Of a DNA stretch of 64,000 nt, positions 35,790 to 47,419 are shown one piece after another. The notes below the pieces were generated by a model, which was given only the letters and a program-made list of their open reading frames with translations, searched no databases and was not told where the DNA came from. Origin of the DNA: Planctomycetota bacterium (GTDB lineage Bacteria > Planctomycetota > UBA1135 > UBA2386); NCBI GenBank assembly GCA_028281765.1, contig JANQJF010000091.1:1-64000 (forward strand). Reading direction: 5' to 3'. The position numbers were made by a program, and so were the translations under genes. Each line of letters begins with the position of its first letter. Position 1 is the first letter of the stretch.

Positions 35790-36662
35790 TCAGGCGTCGG
35801 CGTCGCGCTCGACGGCCTCGGCTTGGACCGTCTCTGCCCCGGGTTCGGTCGCCCCATCCTCGCTATCGGCCGGTTGGTCGTCCTCGGTTTCGTCGAGACG
35901 CTCACCGCCGGCGAGAATCTGCTCCGCCGACAGCGTCGGGTCGCCCTTGAACGCAACGACGATGTCGCCCGGCTGCTCGCCTTGATGGGCGGACAGCACG
36001 CCCTGCTTCATCATCTCGAGGATCGCGATGAAGACCCCGATCAGGCCGTAGCGGCCCTCTGCCGGGTCGAACAGCGCCTCGAAGTGCACTTCAGGCTTGC
36101 TGCGAATCTTGTCGAGGACGCGCGTCGCGTAGAACGTGACGTTGCGCTTGTCGACGTCGACCTTGAGCTCGGCCTGGCGGTGGCCGGTCTCCTCGAGGAG
36201 CTTGGCGAAGGCCGCCGTCAGGGTCCAAATCTCGATCTCGCCGAGGTCGAGCATCGGCTCGTCCTCGGGGTCCTTGGCCGCCGCGGACGGCGGCAGGCTG
36301 GCCGGCAGCATGCGGCTGCGCCGTTTCGCCATCCCATCGAGCCGACGGGAGATGTCCCGGTAGCGCTTGTACTCGAGCAAACGCCGGATCAGGTCGTCCT
36401 TGGGATCCAGCTCCTCGGCGAGTTCGACCGTCTCGCGCGGCAGGATCTCGCGCGATTTGATCTCCATCAGCGAACTCGCCATGACAAGGAAGTCACCGAG
36501 GTCGCCGAGATCGAGCGCCTCGAGAACCTTCAGATGCGAGAGGTAGTCGTCGAGGATGTCGGCGATCCGGACTTCGTGGATGTCGACCTCGTGCTGCTTC
36601 ACGAGGTGCAGCAGCAGATCCATCGGTCCGCTGAAGACCGCCAACTCGACTCGGTAGGACAT
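35790..36662 (-). CDS. scpA: Segregation and condensation protein A
   Basis: 290 aa. The N-terminal signature YRVELAVFSGPMDLLLHLVKQHEVDIHEVRIADI and LGDFLVMASSLMEIKSREILP identify kleisin ScpA. It links the Smc head domains in the condensin complex that compacts and separates chromosomes. The C-terminal tail is acidic (about 50 residues) and longer than usual. scpB and smc are not in the window. It is divergent from the Kdo operon, with an 89-bp gap that must contain both promoters. Confidence 0.95.
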   Translation of the reverse strand: MSYRVELAVFSGPMDLLLHLVKQHEVDIHEVRIADILDDYLSHLKVLEALDLGDLGDFLVMASSLMEIKSREILPRETVELAEELDPKDDLIRRLLEYKRYRDISRRLDGMAKRRSRMLPASLPPSAAAKDPEDEPMLDLGEIEIWTLTAAFAKLLEETGHRQAELKVDVDKRNVTFYATRVLDKIRSKPEVHFEALFDPAEGRYGLIGVFIAILEMMKQGVLSAHQGEQPGDIVVAFKGDPTLSAEQILAGGERLDETEDDQPADSEDGATEPGAETVQAEAVERDADA

Positions 36663-36751
36663 CCGAACGCGAGTCTACCTGGAGGGGGCCCAAAAAGCGC
36701 GCGAGCGTGTCGCTGCTGCCAGGGGGCATCCGTGCTAATCTCCGCCGGATC

Positions 36752-37723
36752 ATGGACTCCAGGATCGAACGCGCCCGGGCGATCATCGCCAGCGAAGCCG
36801 AGGCCGTGCGCCAAGTCGGCGAGCGCATCGACGCGAGCTTCGACCGCGCGGTCGAGCGAATCCTCTCAATGAACGGACGGGTGGTCACCGCCGGCATGGG
36901 CAAGGCCGGCCTCATCGCGCAGAAGATGTCCGCGACGTTCGCGTCCACCGGCACACCATCGATCTTCCTCCACCCCGCGGAGGCCATCCATGGCGACCTG
37001 GGCCGGGTCACCGAAGGCGATCTCCTGCTCGCCCTGTCGAAGTCCGGCGAAACCGAAGAGGTCCTGCGCCTGCTCGCGCCGGTCAAGGCCGCCCAGGTCC
37101 CGGTCATCGCCATGACCCAGTCCCGCGATTCGACGCTCGGACGGCACTCGGACGACGTCCTCGAGCTCGGCACGATGGACGAAGCCGGCAGCCTGCGGCT
37201 GGCCCCGACCAACTCGACGACCGCGATGATCGCGCTCGGCGACGCCCTCGCGCTGGTCGTCCAGGAGGCCCGCAACTTCGGCCCGGAAGACTTCGCCCGG
37301 TTCCACCCCGGTGGCGATCTGGGCCGGCGCCTGATGAAGGTCGAAGAGCTCATGCGGAAGGACGGGCACAACCCGTCCGTCACGTCGGGTGCGAGCGTCC
37401 TCGATGCGCTGCGCATCATGACGAGCACGCCCGGCCGCCCGGGTGCGACGAGCATCGTCGACTCGAACGGGCTGCTGATCGGGTTCTTCACCGATGGTGA
37501 CCTGCGTCGCATGCTCGAGCAGAAGCCGGCGGACCTCGGCGATCTGCCGATCGACGAAGTCATGACGCGCAGCCCGCGCACGATCGACCCCGATACGTTC
37601 GCACTCGAAGCACTCGCGTACCTGCACAACCACAAGGTCGACCAGATGCCGGTCGTCTCGTCGGACGGTGTGCTCGTCGGTCTCCTCGACGTGCAGGACT
37701 TGATCGACCTCAAGATCGGATGA
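36752..37723 (+). CDS. kdsD: Arabinose-5-phosphate isomerase (KdsD/KpsF type)
   Basis: 323 aa. An N-terminal SIS domain (residues about 35-180, with VVTAGMGKAGLIAQKM and LLLALSKSGETEEVLRL) and two CBS domains (about 205-260 and 265-320) are the standard KdsD layout. It converts ribulose-5-phosphate to arabinose-5-phosphate, the first step of Kdo synthesis. The ATG overlap with kdsC (ATGA at 37720) shows coupling. An upstream in-frame start would add 15 residues that overlap the promoter region. Confidence 0.93.
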   Translation: MDSRIERARAIIASEAEAVRQVGERIDASFDRAVERILSMNGRVVTAGMGKAGLIAQKMSATFASTGTPSIFLHPAEAIHGDLGRVTEGDLLLALSKSGETEEVLRLLAPVKAAQVPVIAMTQSRDSTLGRHSDDVLELGTMDEAGSLRLAPTNSTTAMIALGDALALVVQEARNFGPEDFARFHPGGDLGRRLMKVEELMRKDGHNPSVTSGASVLDALRIMTSTPGRPGATSIVDSNGLLIGFFTDGDLRRMLEQKPADLGDLPIDEVMTRSPRTIDPDTFALEALAYLHNHKVDQMPVVSSDGVLVGLLDVQDLIDLKIG

Positions 37724-38262
37724 CCCCCGACCTCACGCGCATTCGATTCCTGCTGATGGACGTCGACGGCGTCCTGACGGATGGTCGTGTCCACTTCGAT
37801 CCGAACACTCTCGCCGAGACGAAGAGCCTGCACATGCACGACGCGGCCGGACTCGTCTACTGGAACCGCACCGGCGGACTCTCGGGTTTCGTCTCGGGTC
37901 GAAAGTCGCGCGTCGTCGAAGAACGCGCCAAAGAGCTCGGCATCCACGAGATCCACCTCGGCCACCTGCACAAGGTGCCGATCTACGAGTCGATCCTCGA
38001 ACGCCACGGCCTCGACGCCGATCAAGTCGCCTACATCGGCGACGACATCCTCGACCTGCCGATCATGAAGCTCGTCGGCTTCACCGCGGCGCCGCTCGAC
38101 GCGCGACCGGACGTTCGAGACTTCGTCGACCACGTCACCGAGGTGCGCGGCGGATTCGGCGCCGTGCGCGAAGTCATCGAGCTGCTGATGAAGGCGCAAG
38201 GGACGTGGCAGCGGATCCTCGCTGGCGAAGCGCTGCGTCCGGCGGAGGAGCGACCGAGTTGA
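37720..38262 (+). CDS. kdsC: Kdo-8-phosphate phosphatase
   Basis: 180 aa, a HAD-superfamily enzyme. Motif I is LLMDVDGVLTDGRV with catalytic D14 and D16; motif III-IV is YIGDDILDLPIMKLVG. KdsC releases phosphate from Kdo-8-phosphate to give Kdo for lipid A-core synthesis. kdsA and kdsB are not in this window. It overlaps kdsD by four bases and the next gene by a TTGA overlap, so all are one operon. Confidence 0.93.
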   Translation: MTPDLTRIRFLLMDVDGVLTDGRVHFDPNTLAETKSLHMHDAAGLVYWNRTGGLSGFVSGRKSRVVEERAKELGIHEIHLGHLHKVPIYESILERHGLDADQVAYIGDDILDLPIMKLVGFTAAPLDARPDVRDFVDHVTEVRGGFGAVREVIELLMKAQGTWQRILAGEALRPAEERPS

Positions 38263-41084
38263 TCAAGAAGCTGATCTTCTTCGTGTTCCTGATGGCCGGC
38301 GGGTTCGGCGTCATGCACTTCGTCATCGGCTGGGAGAACTTCGCGACGATCAGCGACGGCGAGTCCGACAACAGCCCGATCAAGGACACCGAGCGTTCTG
38401 GTGGCGGCTTCGTCGTCCAGGAGATGGACGGCAACCAGGCGGACGCCGTCCGCGTCTACTCCGAGGGTCCGATGCGCATTCCGCGCACGCGGCCGTTCCG
38501 GCTGCCGAACGGCAGGATCCGCCACGTCACGACCTACGTGCTGAACACCGAGGACAGCCGCCCCCACCCGAGCGCCGACGACCAGATGGAGTTGACCGGC
38601 GTCGTCGTCAACTTCTACGACATCGACGGGAGTGATCCCTCGAGCCCGCGGGCCGTGCGCGCGGGCAAGCTCGAGGCGGCCACCGCGATCCTGCAGGTCG
38701 GCCGCGACGAGAAGGGGCGCCCGTCCGTGCGCGAGGACCGCGACATGGACCTCGAGCAGGTCGTCGTCACGAGCGCCGAGGGTTCGAAGCTCGGGGACGT
38801 CCGGATGACGGTGCCGCGAGTGCTCGTGCGTCACACGGACCAAGGTCTCTCGCTGCGCACGCCGACGCCGGACATCGAGTTTCACGTCACGCTCGGCGGC
38901 GACGATCCGATGGATCTCACGGGCCAGGGGCTGCGCGCAGTGCTGCCGTCCGACGACATGCCGGACGACGCGCCGCGCACGCTGGAGTTCCACGTCACGA
39001 GCAACCCGGTGTTCAAGCGCGGCGCGAGCACGTTGCGCGCACGAGGCTCGCTCGACTACGTCGAGGACATGGCGATCGGTATCGGCCACGTCGACCTGCG
39101 TGAGGACGTTCGCGCCGACGGTCTGCTGTCCGACGATCCCGACCAGCCGGTCACGGCGTACGGCGACACAATCCTTGGCTCGATCTCGCGTAACGAGTCG
39201 CGCGTCCGCGGCAAGACCAAGCGGACGACGAGCTGGCTGACGCTCCGGCTCGACGGCCAGCCGGCGCGACTCGAGGGCAATGGCGCCGAGCTTCGCTGCG
39301 CGCGGCTGGAAGGCTGGCCGTCGATCGCGGGCGAACCCGCGGTGTTCACGGCGAGCGGCGAGCCGTACCTGTTGCAGAGCGATCCGGAGGCCGAGTTCCG
39401 CGCCGAACGCATCCACGTCGTCAGCGTGCCGAAGTGGATCGGCGCGCTGCACAGACCGTATGGCTTCTCGACGACGGGCTTCGGGCGAATTGCGCACGAG
39501 TACCTGATCTTCGAGGGAGCGGCGGAAGTCGCCGACTCGCGCAGCGAAACGACCATTCGCGCCTCACGCGGAATCCGGGTGCTACGCGGCTCCGGCGACG
39601 ATGCCGCGACGGTCTCTGTCGGCCAGGGTGACGTCACGATCGAACGGTCCGGACTCGACGCAACGGGCAACCGCGGGTTCTTCCTGACCGGACAGGGTAA
39701 GGACGGGGACCAGTCCCTGCGACTCGGGCCCCGCGAGCTCGATCCGGAACACGCGTTCGAGATCGTTCGCAAGGGCGACAAGCCGTTCACCGTGCGTGGT
39801 CACGGCACGTGCAACGTCAGCCAGCTCGAGGGCGGTCGCAACCGCGTCGAGCTCGGGTCGGCCGCGGACGATATCCACGCCGAGTTCGAGGACGCGGACC
39901 TCACCGACGTGGGGAAGCTGGTCGCAACGATCAGCGAGGCACAGGAGATCGAGGCCATCGAAGCGTTCGGCGCGGCGTGCCGCATCGAACGTGAGACGCA
40001 AGACGGCAAGATCATCGGCATCGCCGAGTCGATCCACAGCGACGACGGCCGCAGTTTCCGGCTGCGCGGCCACCCCGCGCGCATCGAACGCCCCGGCGAC
40101 GACTCGGTCGTGACGGGTGACGAGATCCGCGTGATCCACTACGGCGGGGACAAGTACGCGGTCGTCGTCGATCGTGGTCCGAGTCGACCCGCGCACGTGA
40201 CGATCGTGCCGCCCCCGGAGAGCGACTCCGAGTCGGATCCGAAGAACCGCACCGACGAGCTCCCACGGGAGCCCGTCGACCTCGACGCGGATCGCGTGCG
40301 CTTCGTGCCGTATACGCTGCCGGAATCGGTGCTCCGCATGCACACCGGCGGACGCCTGCGCACGTGGGACGTCGCGTTCGCGGCGTCGCTCCGCGCGGAC
40401 CGCGTGCTCGCGGATGGTGCCATCGAGGTCTCGCAGCGAGGCGAGCGCCCGTTCGAGGCGTGGGGCGAACGATTCGTCACGCGCCTCGACGGCACGTCCG
40501 GGATCCTTCTGGGCGATCCGGCCCGCGTCGAGCACGACACCGACGACGGCCGGCACGTGACCGCGATCGCGGACGGGATCCGCGTCGGCCAGGGTTCGGG
40601 CAAAGACCAGAACCTCCTGCTCCTGCAGACCGACCACCGCGACCCGGTCATCATCGTGCGGGGCACCGAAGGCAGCGCCGGCGTCCGCAACCTGCGCGTG
40701 AGCTGCGACGGGCAGATTCGCGCTGTCGGCGGCGAGATCGAGTTCCAAGGGCCCGTGGTCGTGCGGGAGCTCGACGAGAATGGCAAGAGACTCAAGGGAG
40801 GGCTCCACGTCACGTCCGCGAGCATGCGCTTGGAGACCGACGACCGCGGCGAACTTCGCAAGCTGATCGCGGTGGGCGACGCCCGTCTGAAGGTCCGCGG
40901 CGTTCGCGCACGCGGCGACGAGCTCGAGGTGGACATGCGCGAATCTCGTGCGACGATCAGTCGTCACAAGTACCTCGCGATCGTGTATCTGCCGGGCGGT
41001 AGGCTGGTTCGCGGTCGACGACTCGAGGTCAACTACGTCGACATGCTGGTCACTGGTTGGAACACCTACATCGAAGGTTCGTGA
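38259..41084 (+). CDS. LptC-like membrane protein with an unusually long periplasmic part
   Basis: 941 aa. The likely start is the TTG at 38259, which overlaps the kdsC stop (TTGA) and has a ggaggag ribosome-binding sequence 7-14 bp upstream; an ATG lies 54 bp earlier but within kdsC. One N-terminal transmembrane helix (KKLIFFVFLMAGGFGVMHFVIG) is followed by a very long beta-rich periplasmic region with repeats of the OstA/LptC kind (LTGVVVNFYD, RLEGNGAELRCARLE). The E. coli LptC is about 190 aa. The protein may combine LptC with LptA-like segments to bridge the periplasm for LPS transport to LptD. Confidence 0.72.
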   Translation: MIKKLIFFVFLMAGGFGVMHFVIGWENFATISDGESDNSPIKDTERSGGGFVVQEMDGNQADAVRVYSEGPMRIPRTRPFRLPNGRIRHVTTYVLNTEDSRPHPSADDQMELTGVVVNFYDIDGSDPSSPRAVRAGKLEAATAILQVGRDEKGRPSVREDRDMDLEQVVVTSAEGSKLGDVRMTVPRVLVRHTDQGLSLRTPTPDIEFHVTLGGDDPMDLTGQGLRAVLPSDDMPDDAPRTLEFHVTSNPVFKRGASTLRARGSLDYVEDMAIGIGHVDLREDVRADGLLSDDPDQPVTAYGDTILGSISRNESRVRGKTKRTTSWLTLRLDGQPARLEGNGAELRCARLEGWPSIAGEPAVFTASGEPYLLQSDPEAEFRAERIHVVSVPKWIGALHRPYGFSTTGFGRIAHEYLIFEGAAEVADSRSETTIRASRGIRVLRGSGDDAATVSVGQGDVTIERSGLDATGNRGFFLTGQGKDGDQSLRLGPRELDPEHAFEIVRKGDKPFTVRGHGTCNVSQLEGGRNRVELGSAADDIHAEFEDADLTDVGKLVATISEAQEIEAIEAFGAACRIERETQDGKIIGIAESIHSDDGRSFRLRGHPARIERPGDDSVVTGDEIRVIHYGGDKYAVVVDRGPSRPAHVTIVPPPESDSESDPKNRTDELPREPVDLDADRVRFVPYTLPESVLRMHTGGRLRTWDVAFAASLRADRVLADGAIEVSQRGERPFEAWGERFVTRLDGTSGILLGDPARVEHDTDDGRHVTAIADGIRVGQGSGKDQNLLLLQTDHRDPVIIVRGTEGSAGVRNLRVSCDGQIRAVGGEIEFQGPVVVRELDENGKRLKGGLHVTSASMRLETDDRGELRKLIAVGDARLKVRGVRARGDELEVDMRESRATISRHKYLAIVYLPGGRLVRGRRLEVNYVDMLVTGWNTYIEGS

Positions 41085-43537
41085 CGGCGCGACCCCGGGC
41101 TGGGAGGGGCACGCTGCTGCTGGCAGGACTGGCGGTGGTCTGCGCGTCGCTCCCGGCACAGGAGCGCTTCGTGCAGCACGTCGGGTTCGTCGACGAGCGC
41201 AACGAGGGCGACCACGTCGAGACCTTCCTGTCCGGTGGCCTGAGGCTGCGTCGTGGCGCCATCGAGGTACGCGCCGAACAGGGCGTCATCATCGCCGATC
41301 GCGAACAGAAGAAGGCCTTCACCGAGCAGATCGCCGCGCCGTCGGGCCTGCCACGTCGTGGATTCGACCCGATCGACCGCCGTCGGAAGCTCAGTGAAGA
41401 GGTCCTGCGCGACCGTCTCGACAACCTGCTCGGATCGTTCGAGCGAAAGCCCTCGACCGAGAGCTCGATTCCCCCGGACATCGACATCGAACTCGTCCGC
41501 TCGTTCTACCTCGAGGGCGGTGTGTCCTTCGTCCACGAAGGACGCGAGGTCCTGCATGCCGACCGAGTCTATCTCTCCGTCGTCGACGACCGTGCGGTGT
41601 TCGAGAACGTCGAGCTGCGCCTCTACCGCCGTGATCGTGGGGCACTCGAACGCGTCGTCGTCGTTCGGTGCGACAAGCTGGTGCGTCAGAGTTCGCGCTT
41701 CACCGGGCGCGATCTCTCGATCACGACGTCCGACGCCGGCGAGCCGCACTTCGAGATCCTGAGCGGTGAGGCCGAGATCATCGAACGCGGCAGCGAGTTC
41801 GAGATTCGCACGCGCGACAACGCGATCGCGTTTTCCGGCAACCGCTGGATTCCGCTGCCGAGCGCGCGCCACTTCACGGGGAGCCCGCTCAACTACTACA
41901 TCCAGGGCGCCCGCGCGGCCTACACGAACAACTTCGGCGCGGAACTGACCGTCGACTTCGGCGCGCCGATGAACGGTGTCGGCGGCGACGTGCACGAGTT
42001 CCTCACCGGTCGCCCCGCGAGCGAGTTCCGCGGCAATTGGCGCGTCGGCCTCGGCGTCATCGAGAAACGTGGCGTGCCGATCGAACCCGAGCTGCAGTAC
42101 CAGGCGGAGGGTCTCTACGAAGGCCGCATCCTCGGCTTCAACCTCGACGACAACGACGACGACGTGCGCGAGATTCGGACGTTCCTCGACGGCACGCCGA
42201 TCGACGCGAAGACCCGACAGCTCGCGCGCACCGAGAACCGGATCTGGCTCAACGACAAGACGACGCTCGACCTGCAGGCGTGGTGGGCGAAGGATCCGGC
42301 GGTGTTCTCCGAGTTCTTCCAGAACGACTTCATCACCAACGAGCGTCCGGAGTCGGTGGTGCACTTCCGCCACCAGGCGCGGAACTACAGCCTCCAAGCG
42401 CTCGGCCGATGGAATCTCGCGAGCTTCAGCTACGAATCCGATCGCTCCCTCGCCAACCGCTTCGTCGAACAAGAGCCCGACGTGCGCTTCGACTGGATCG
42501 GCGAAGAACTCACGCAGCTCCCCGACGGTACGCCCGTCCTGCTCGACACCACGACCGCGATCTCGCAGCTGCGCAGCGACTTCGATACGCGATTCCAAAA
42601 CCCCGTCGACGACGAGACGACGCGGTTCGATCAGGCGTTTGAAGTGTCCGTACCGTTCCGCATCGGCGACTTCGGCGTCCGCGCCTTCGCAGGATCGCGC
42701 TACTCGAACTTCAGCAACACGGTCGCGGGGTCGTCGCGGGATCGGTGGCTGTTCACCGCCGGCGCGAGCGTCGGCACGCGGCTCGAGCGCACCTGGCGCT
42801 GGTTCGAACACGACGCCGACCGCGCGATGCGTCACGTGATCTCGCCGACGGTCGCGTTCGAGCACCGCTACAAGGTCGACGGGGATCCCTCGGAGTTCCA
42901 CCAATTCGATGCCGTCGACGCCCTCAACGAAGGGGCGAACGTCCGCGTCGCGATCCTGCAGCGGTTCCAGCTGCGCACCTGGGACCAGCGCGACGAAGCC
43001 GGCGACTCCCAGGAGTTCCTCTGGATCGACCTCGCGCAGAACTTCTCGCCGATCTCCGAGCGCGACAACGGGGGTGATCATCTCGGTCTCGCCGAGTACG
43101 AGATCATCTTCCGACCCAACGCACCGTGGACGCCATTGCACCGATTCCAGTGGGTGTTCGAGGGTGAGCACGACTGGAACGAGAACGAGATGCGGACGTT
43201 CAACACGTTCGTCCGCTTCGAAGAACTCGGTCTGCAGTGGTTCGGCGGCTACCGCACCGACAATCGCGAACGCGGCATCATCCAATACGGGTTCAACGTG
43301 CCGTTCCGCAAGCGCTGGACGGTCGGTTGGAACGCGGTCTACGACGCCGAGCAGAAGCGCACCCAGAGCAACAACGCAGTTCTGGTCCGCAACGACCACG
43401 ACTGGCAGATCGTGATGAGGTTCTCTCGCCAAACTCTTACCGACGAGACGACGTTCAGCATCGACTTCATCCCGGACTTCGGTGGGGTGTTCAAACCGCG
43501 CACAGCGAACCTTCCGGACCCGCTGGCCGGGTACTGA
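41081..43537 (+). CDS. lptD: LPS-assembly outer-membrane protein LptD
   Basis: 818 aa from the GTG at 41081, which overlaps the previous stop (GTGA). A signal peptide follows (TLLLAGLAVVCASLPA-QE). An N-terminal OstA domain (residues about 30-250, SGGLRLRRGAIEVRAEQGVIIAD) precedes the C-terminal beta-barrel, with many alternating amphipathic strands and aromatic ends. LptD inserts LPS in the outer leaflet of the outer membrane. It is the last gene of the kdsD-kdsC-lptC-lptD operon. The partner lipoprotein LptE is not seen nearby. Confidence 0.85.
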   Translation: MTARPRAGRGTLLLAGLAVVCASLPAQERFVQHVGFVDERNEGDHVETFLSGGLRLRRGAIEVRAEQGVIIADREQKKAFTEQIAAPSGLPRRGFDPIDRRRKLSEEVLRDRLDNLLGSFERKPSTESSIPPDIDIELVRSFYLEGGVSFVHEGREVLHADRVYLSVVDDRAVFENVELRLYRRDRGALERVVVVRCDKLVRQSSRFTGRDLSITTSDAGEPHFEILSGEAEIIERGSEFEIRTRDNAIAFSGNRWIPLPSARHFTGSPLNYYIQGARAAYTNNFGAELTVDFGAPMNGVGGDVHEFLTGRPASEFRGNWRVGLGVIEKRGVPIEPELQYQAEGLYEGRILGFNLDDNDDDVREIRTFLDGTPIDAKTRQLARTENRIWLNDKTTLDLQAWWAKDPAVFSEFFQNDFITNERPESVVHFRHQARNYSLQALGRWNLASFSYESDRSLANRFVEQEPDVRFDWIGEELTQLPDGTPVLLDTTTAISQLRSDFDTRFQNPVDDETTRFDQAFEVSVPFRIGDFGVRAFAGSRYSNFSNTVAGSSRDRWLFTAGASVGTRLERTWRWFEHDADRAMRHVISPTVAFEHRYKVDGDPSEFHQFDAVDALNEGANVRVAILQRFQLRTWDQRDEAGDSQEFLWIDLAQNFSPISERDNGGDHLGLAEYEIIFRPNAPWTPLHRFQWVFEGEHDWNENEMRTFNTFVRFEELGLQWFGGYRTDNRERGIIQYGFNVPFRKRWTVGWNAVYDAEQKRTQSNNAVLVRNDHDWQIVMRFSRQTLTDETTFSIDFIPDFGGVFKPRTANLPDPLAGY

Positions 43538-43587
43538 CGGCCCCACGGGACCGACACGTCGGAGCCCGAAATCGGTATCCTCCCCGG

Positions 43588-45753
43588 ATGCCCGCAACCA
43601 TTTGCGCCACGCTGATGCTCGCCGCCGTGACGGTCCAGGATCCCGGCACGTGGACCTCGCAGCGTCACCTCGAGACGCTCGACGTCACGATCGTCGACGA
43701 GCGTCGCTTGGACTCGGCAAACGCGCGCATCGTGCGAACGACGCGGGTCGGTTCGGAACCGGTCGACGCGGACGCGATGCGCCACGAAGAGGCGCGCCGG
43801 CGAGACGAGGCTTCGGGCAAGCTCTGGAGTGATCTGCCGGCGCGACTCGGAAAGGGACAGAAGACTCCGGTCGTGTTCTGGCTGCGGCGACCGGCCGGGA
43901 TGCCGGACCTCCGCGTGCACATCGACGCAGCCGTAGCCGGTGGCACGAGCGGGGAAAACGCCCGTCGCTCGGCGATGGACGTGGCGCGTGCCTTCGTGCG
44001 CGCGCGCACCGGGCCGTTCTCTCGCGCGCTCCGCGAGCGCGGCGGCACGACGGACTACGTCGACGAGATCGTGCCGCTCGTGTTCGCGACGCTCGGCGCC
44101 GCGGACGTCCGCGCGCTGGCGGCGCGCGACGACGTCGATCAGGTGTTCTACGCGTGCCCGAAGTGGCTCGACGAGGGCAAGGCGGTTCCGGACGAGTGGG
44201 CTTCGCCGTCAGCGCGCACCGACTACGTGCACCGACAGGGAATCACGGGCGCGGGCGTGAAGGTGCTGGTCAACGACACGGCTTCCGTCGCGACCACCAA
44301 CCCGTATCTCCCTCCGATCGTCACCGGCAACCCGCAGATCCCCGTCAACCAACATCCGACCTTCGTGGCCGGCTGCCTGGCTTCGATCCATCCGGTGCAC
44401 CACGGCGCCGCGCCGGGACTCGCGCAGATCTACGACTACGCCGGCTGGGGCGACGTGTTCGCACCCCAGGCCTGGTCCTGGGGCATGACCCAAGGCATCA
44501 GCATCGGCAACTCGTCCTGGTGGACCGGTCAGTTCGGGAACATCGAGTTCCTCGACCGCTACTTCGACTACATCATCCGCAACTTCGCCGTGATGATGTT
44601 CAAGTCGGCCGGCAACCTGGGGAACGGCAGCCAGACGACGACACCTGGCAACGGGTTCAACATGACGACGACCGGCAGCGCCAACGATCTCGACAGCCAC
44701 GACTGGGAAGACGATCTCATGGCGACGTCGTCGAGCACCGGAGATCCGTCGAGCGGCAACTCGAAGCCGGAAGTAGTCGCACACGGCGAAGCCGTGACGT
44801 CGACCTCCGACATGGGGCCGACCTGGCTGACCTCGGCTTCGGGGACCTCGTTCGCTTCGCCGATCTCGTGCGGGGTGGCGGCGCTTCTGCAGCAAGAAGA
44901 CCCCTCGCTCACGACGCAGCCGGAAGTCGTCAAGGCGATGCTGATGGCCGGCGCGTGGAACAACATCTCCGGCGGCGAGACGCTCAGCGACGAAGACGGG
45001 GCGGGAGCGATCGACGCCGCGGCGTCATGGCGCGCGGTCCATGAGGGCCAGTTCCACCAGACCACGTTGACGCCGTCGTCCTTCCCCGGCGGGTTCTACT
45101 CGCACTCGATGCAACTCGATCAGGGCGACGAGACTCGCGTCGTCGCGCTTTGGTTCTCGACCGCGGACTCGAGCTTCGCGACCGACAGCCTGCTGATGGA
45201 TCTCGACCTCGTCGTGCTCGATCCGTCCGGAAGCGTCGTCGCGAGCGCGGCGTCGGCGACGGACCCGTTCGAGGTCGTGCAGTTCATCCCCGCGCAGAGC
45301 GGCACCTACACGGTGCGGATGCAGAACCAAAGCTTCCAGGGCACGAGTGAGCCGTTCGCGATCGCATGGACTACGCGGCAGGACGCGGCGACGGACGAAG
45401 TCCAGGCGGTCGGCGATGGTTCGATCGGATCGACGATCCAGATCAACTGGCTCGATCCCTACCACCCCGGCGAGATCTACGTGGGCCTCTTCTCACTCAC
45501 GCCGTATCCCGCGGTGACGCCGATCGGCGCGAATCGAATCCTGCCGTTCGGGTTCGACGGGTTGTCCCAAGCAACGTTCGCCGGACCGTCGGGCTTCATC
45601 GGCACGCTCGACGCAAGCGGCGCGGCATCGATGTCGTTCGCCGTGCCGCCGATCGCGCCGCTGACGATTCACGCGGGGATGTTCACGTTCAAGGACAACC
45701 CCGGACGCGCGGTCGAGACGTCACCGGCGACGACGTTCACGATCGGGCAGTAG
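43588..45753 (+). CDS. Subtilisin-like serine protease (family S8)
   Basis: 721 aa. A weak signal peptide (MPATICATLMLAAVTVQ) is followed by a propeptide-like region (residues about 20-210). The catalytic triad is D230 (LVNDTAS), H256 (QHPTFVAGC) and S421 (SASGTSFASP). The Asp and His motifs differ from the usual DTG and HGTxVAG. The C-terminal part has a P-domain-like region (residues about 470-590) and a beta-rich end module. It is probably secreted; the substrate is unknown. The downstream gene is convergent. Confidence 0.85.
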   Translation: MPATICATLMLAAVTVQDPGTWTSQRHLETLDVTIVDERRLDSANARIVRTTRVGSEPVDADAMRHEEARRRDEASGKLWSDLPARLGKGQKTPVVFWLRRPAGMPDLRVHIDAAVAGGTSGENARRSAMDVARAFVRARTGPFSRALRERGGTTDYVDEIVPLVFATLGAADVRALAARDDVDQVFYACPKWLDEGKAVPDEWASPSARTDYVHRQGITGAGVKVLVNDTASVATTNPYLPPIVTGNPQIPVNQHPTFVAGCLASIHPVHHGAAPGLAQIYDYAGWGDVFAPQAWSWGMTQGISIGNSSWWTGQFGNIEFLDRYFDYIIRNFAVMMFKSAGNLGNGSQTTTPGNGFNMTTTGSANDLDSHDWEDDLMATSSSTGDPSSGNSKPEVVAHGEAVTSTSDMGPTWLTSASGTSFASPISCGVAALLQQEDPSLTTQPEVVKAMLMAGAWNNISGGETLSDEDGAGAIDAAASWRAVHEGQFHQTTLTPSSFPGGFYSHSMQLDQGDETRVVALWFSTADSSFATDSLLMDLDLVVLDPSGSVVASAASATDPFEVVQFIPAQSGTYTVRMQNQSFQGTSEPFAIAWTTRQDAATDEVQAVGDGSIGSTIQINWLDPYHPGEIYVGLFSLTPYPAVTPIGANRILPFGFDGLSQATFAGPSGFIGTLDASGAASMSFAVPPIAPLTIHAGMFTFKDNPGRAVETSPATTFTIGQ

Positions 45754-45762
45754 TTCGTCCGG

Positions 45763-47352
<1,590 letters not shown>

Positions 47353-47419
47353 CGGGGCGGGGAGATTACCGAAAGGGCCGCCGGTTGACACTCGAAGAAA
47401 GCGCCCAGATCATCGAGGC

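Noticed and set aside
38031-39497. Minus-strand open frame opposite kdsC and the LptC-like gene
   Set aside because: Arg/Ala/Asp-rich shadow of the plus-strand coding region; the plus-strand genes overlap in a credible operon.
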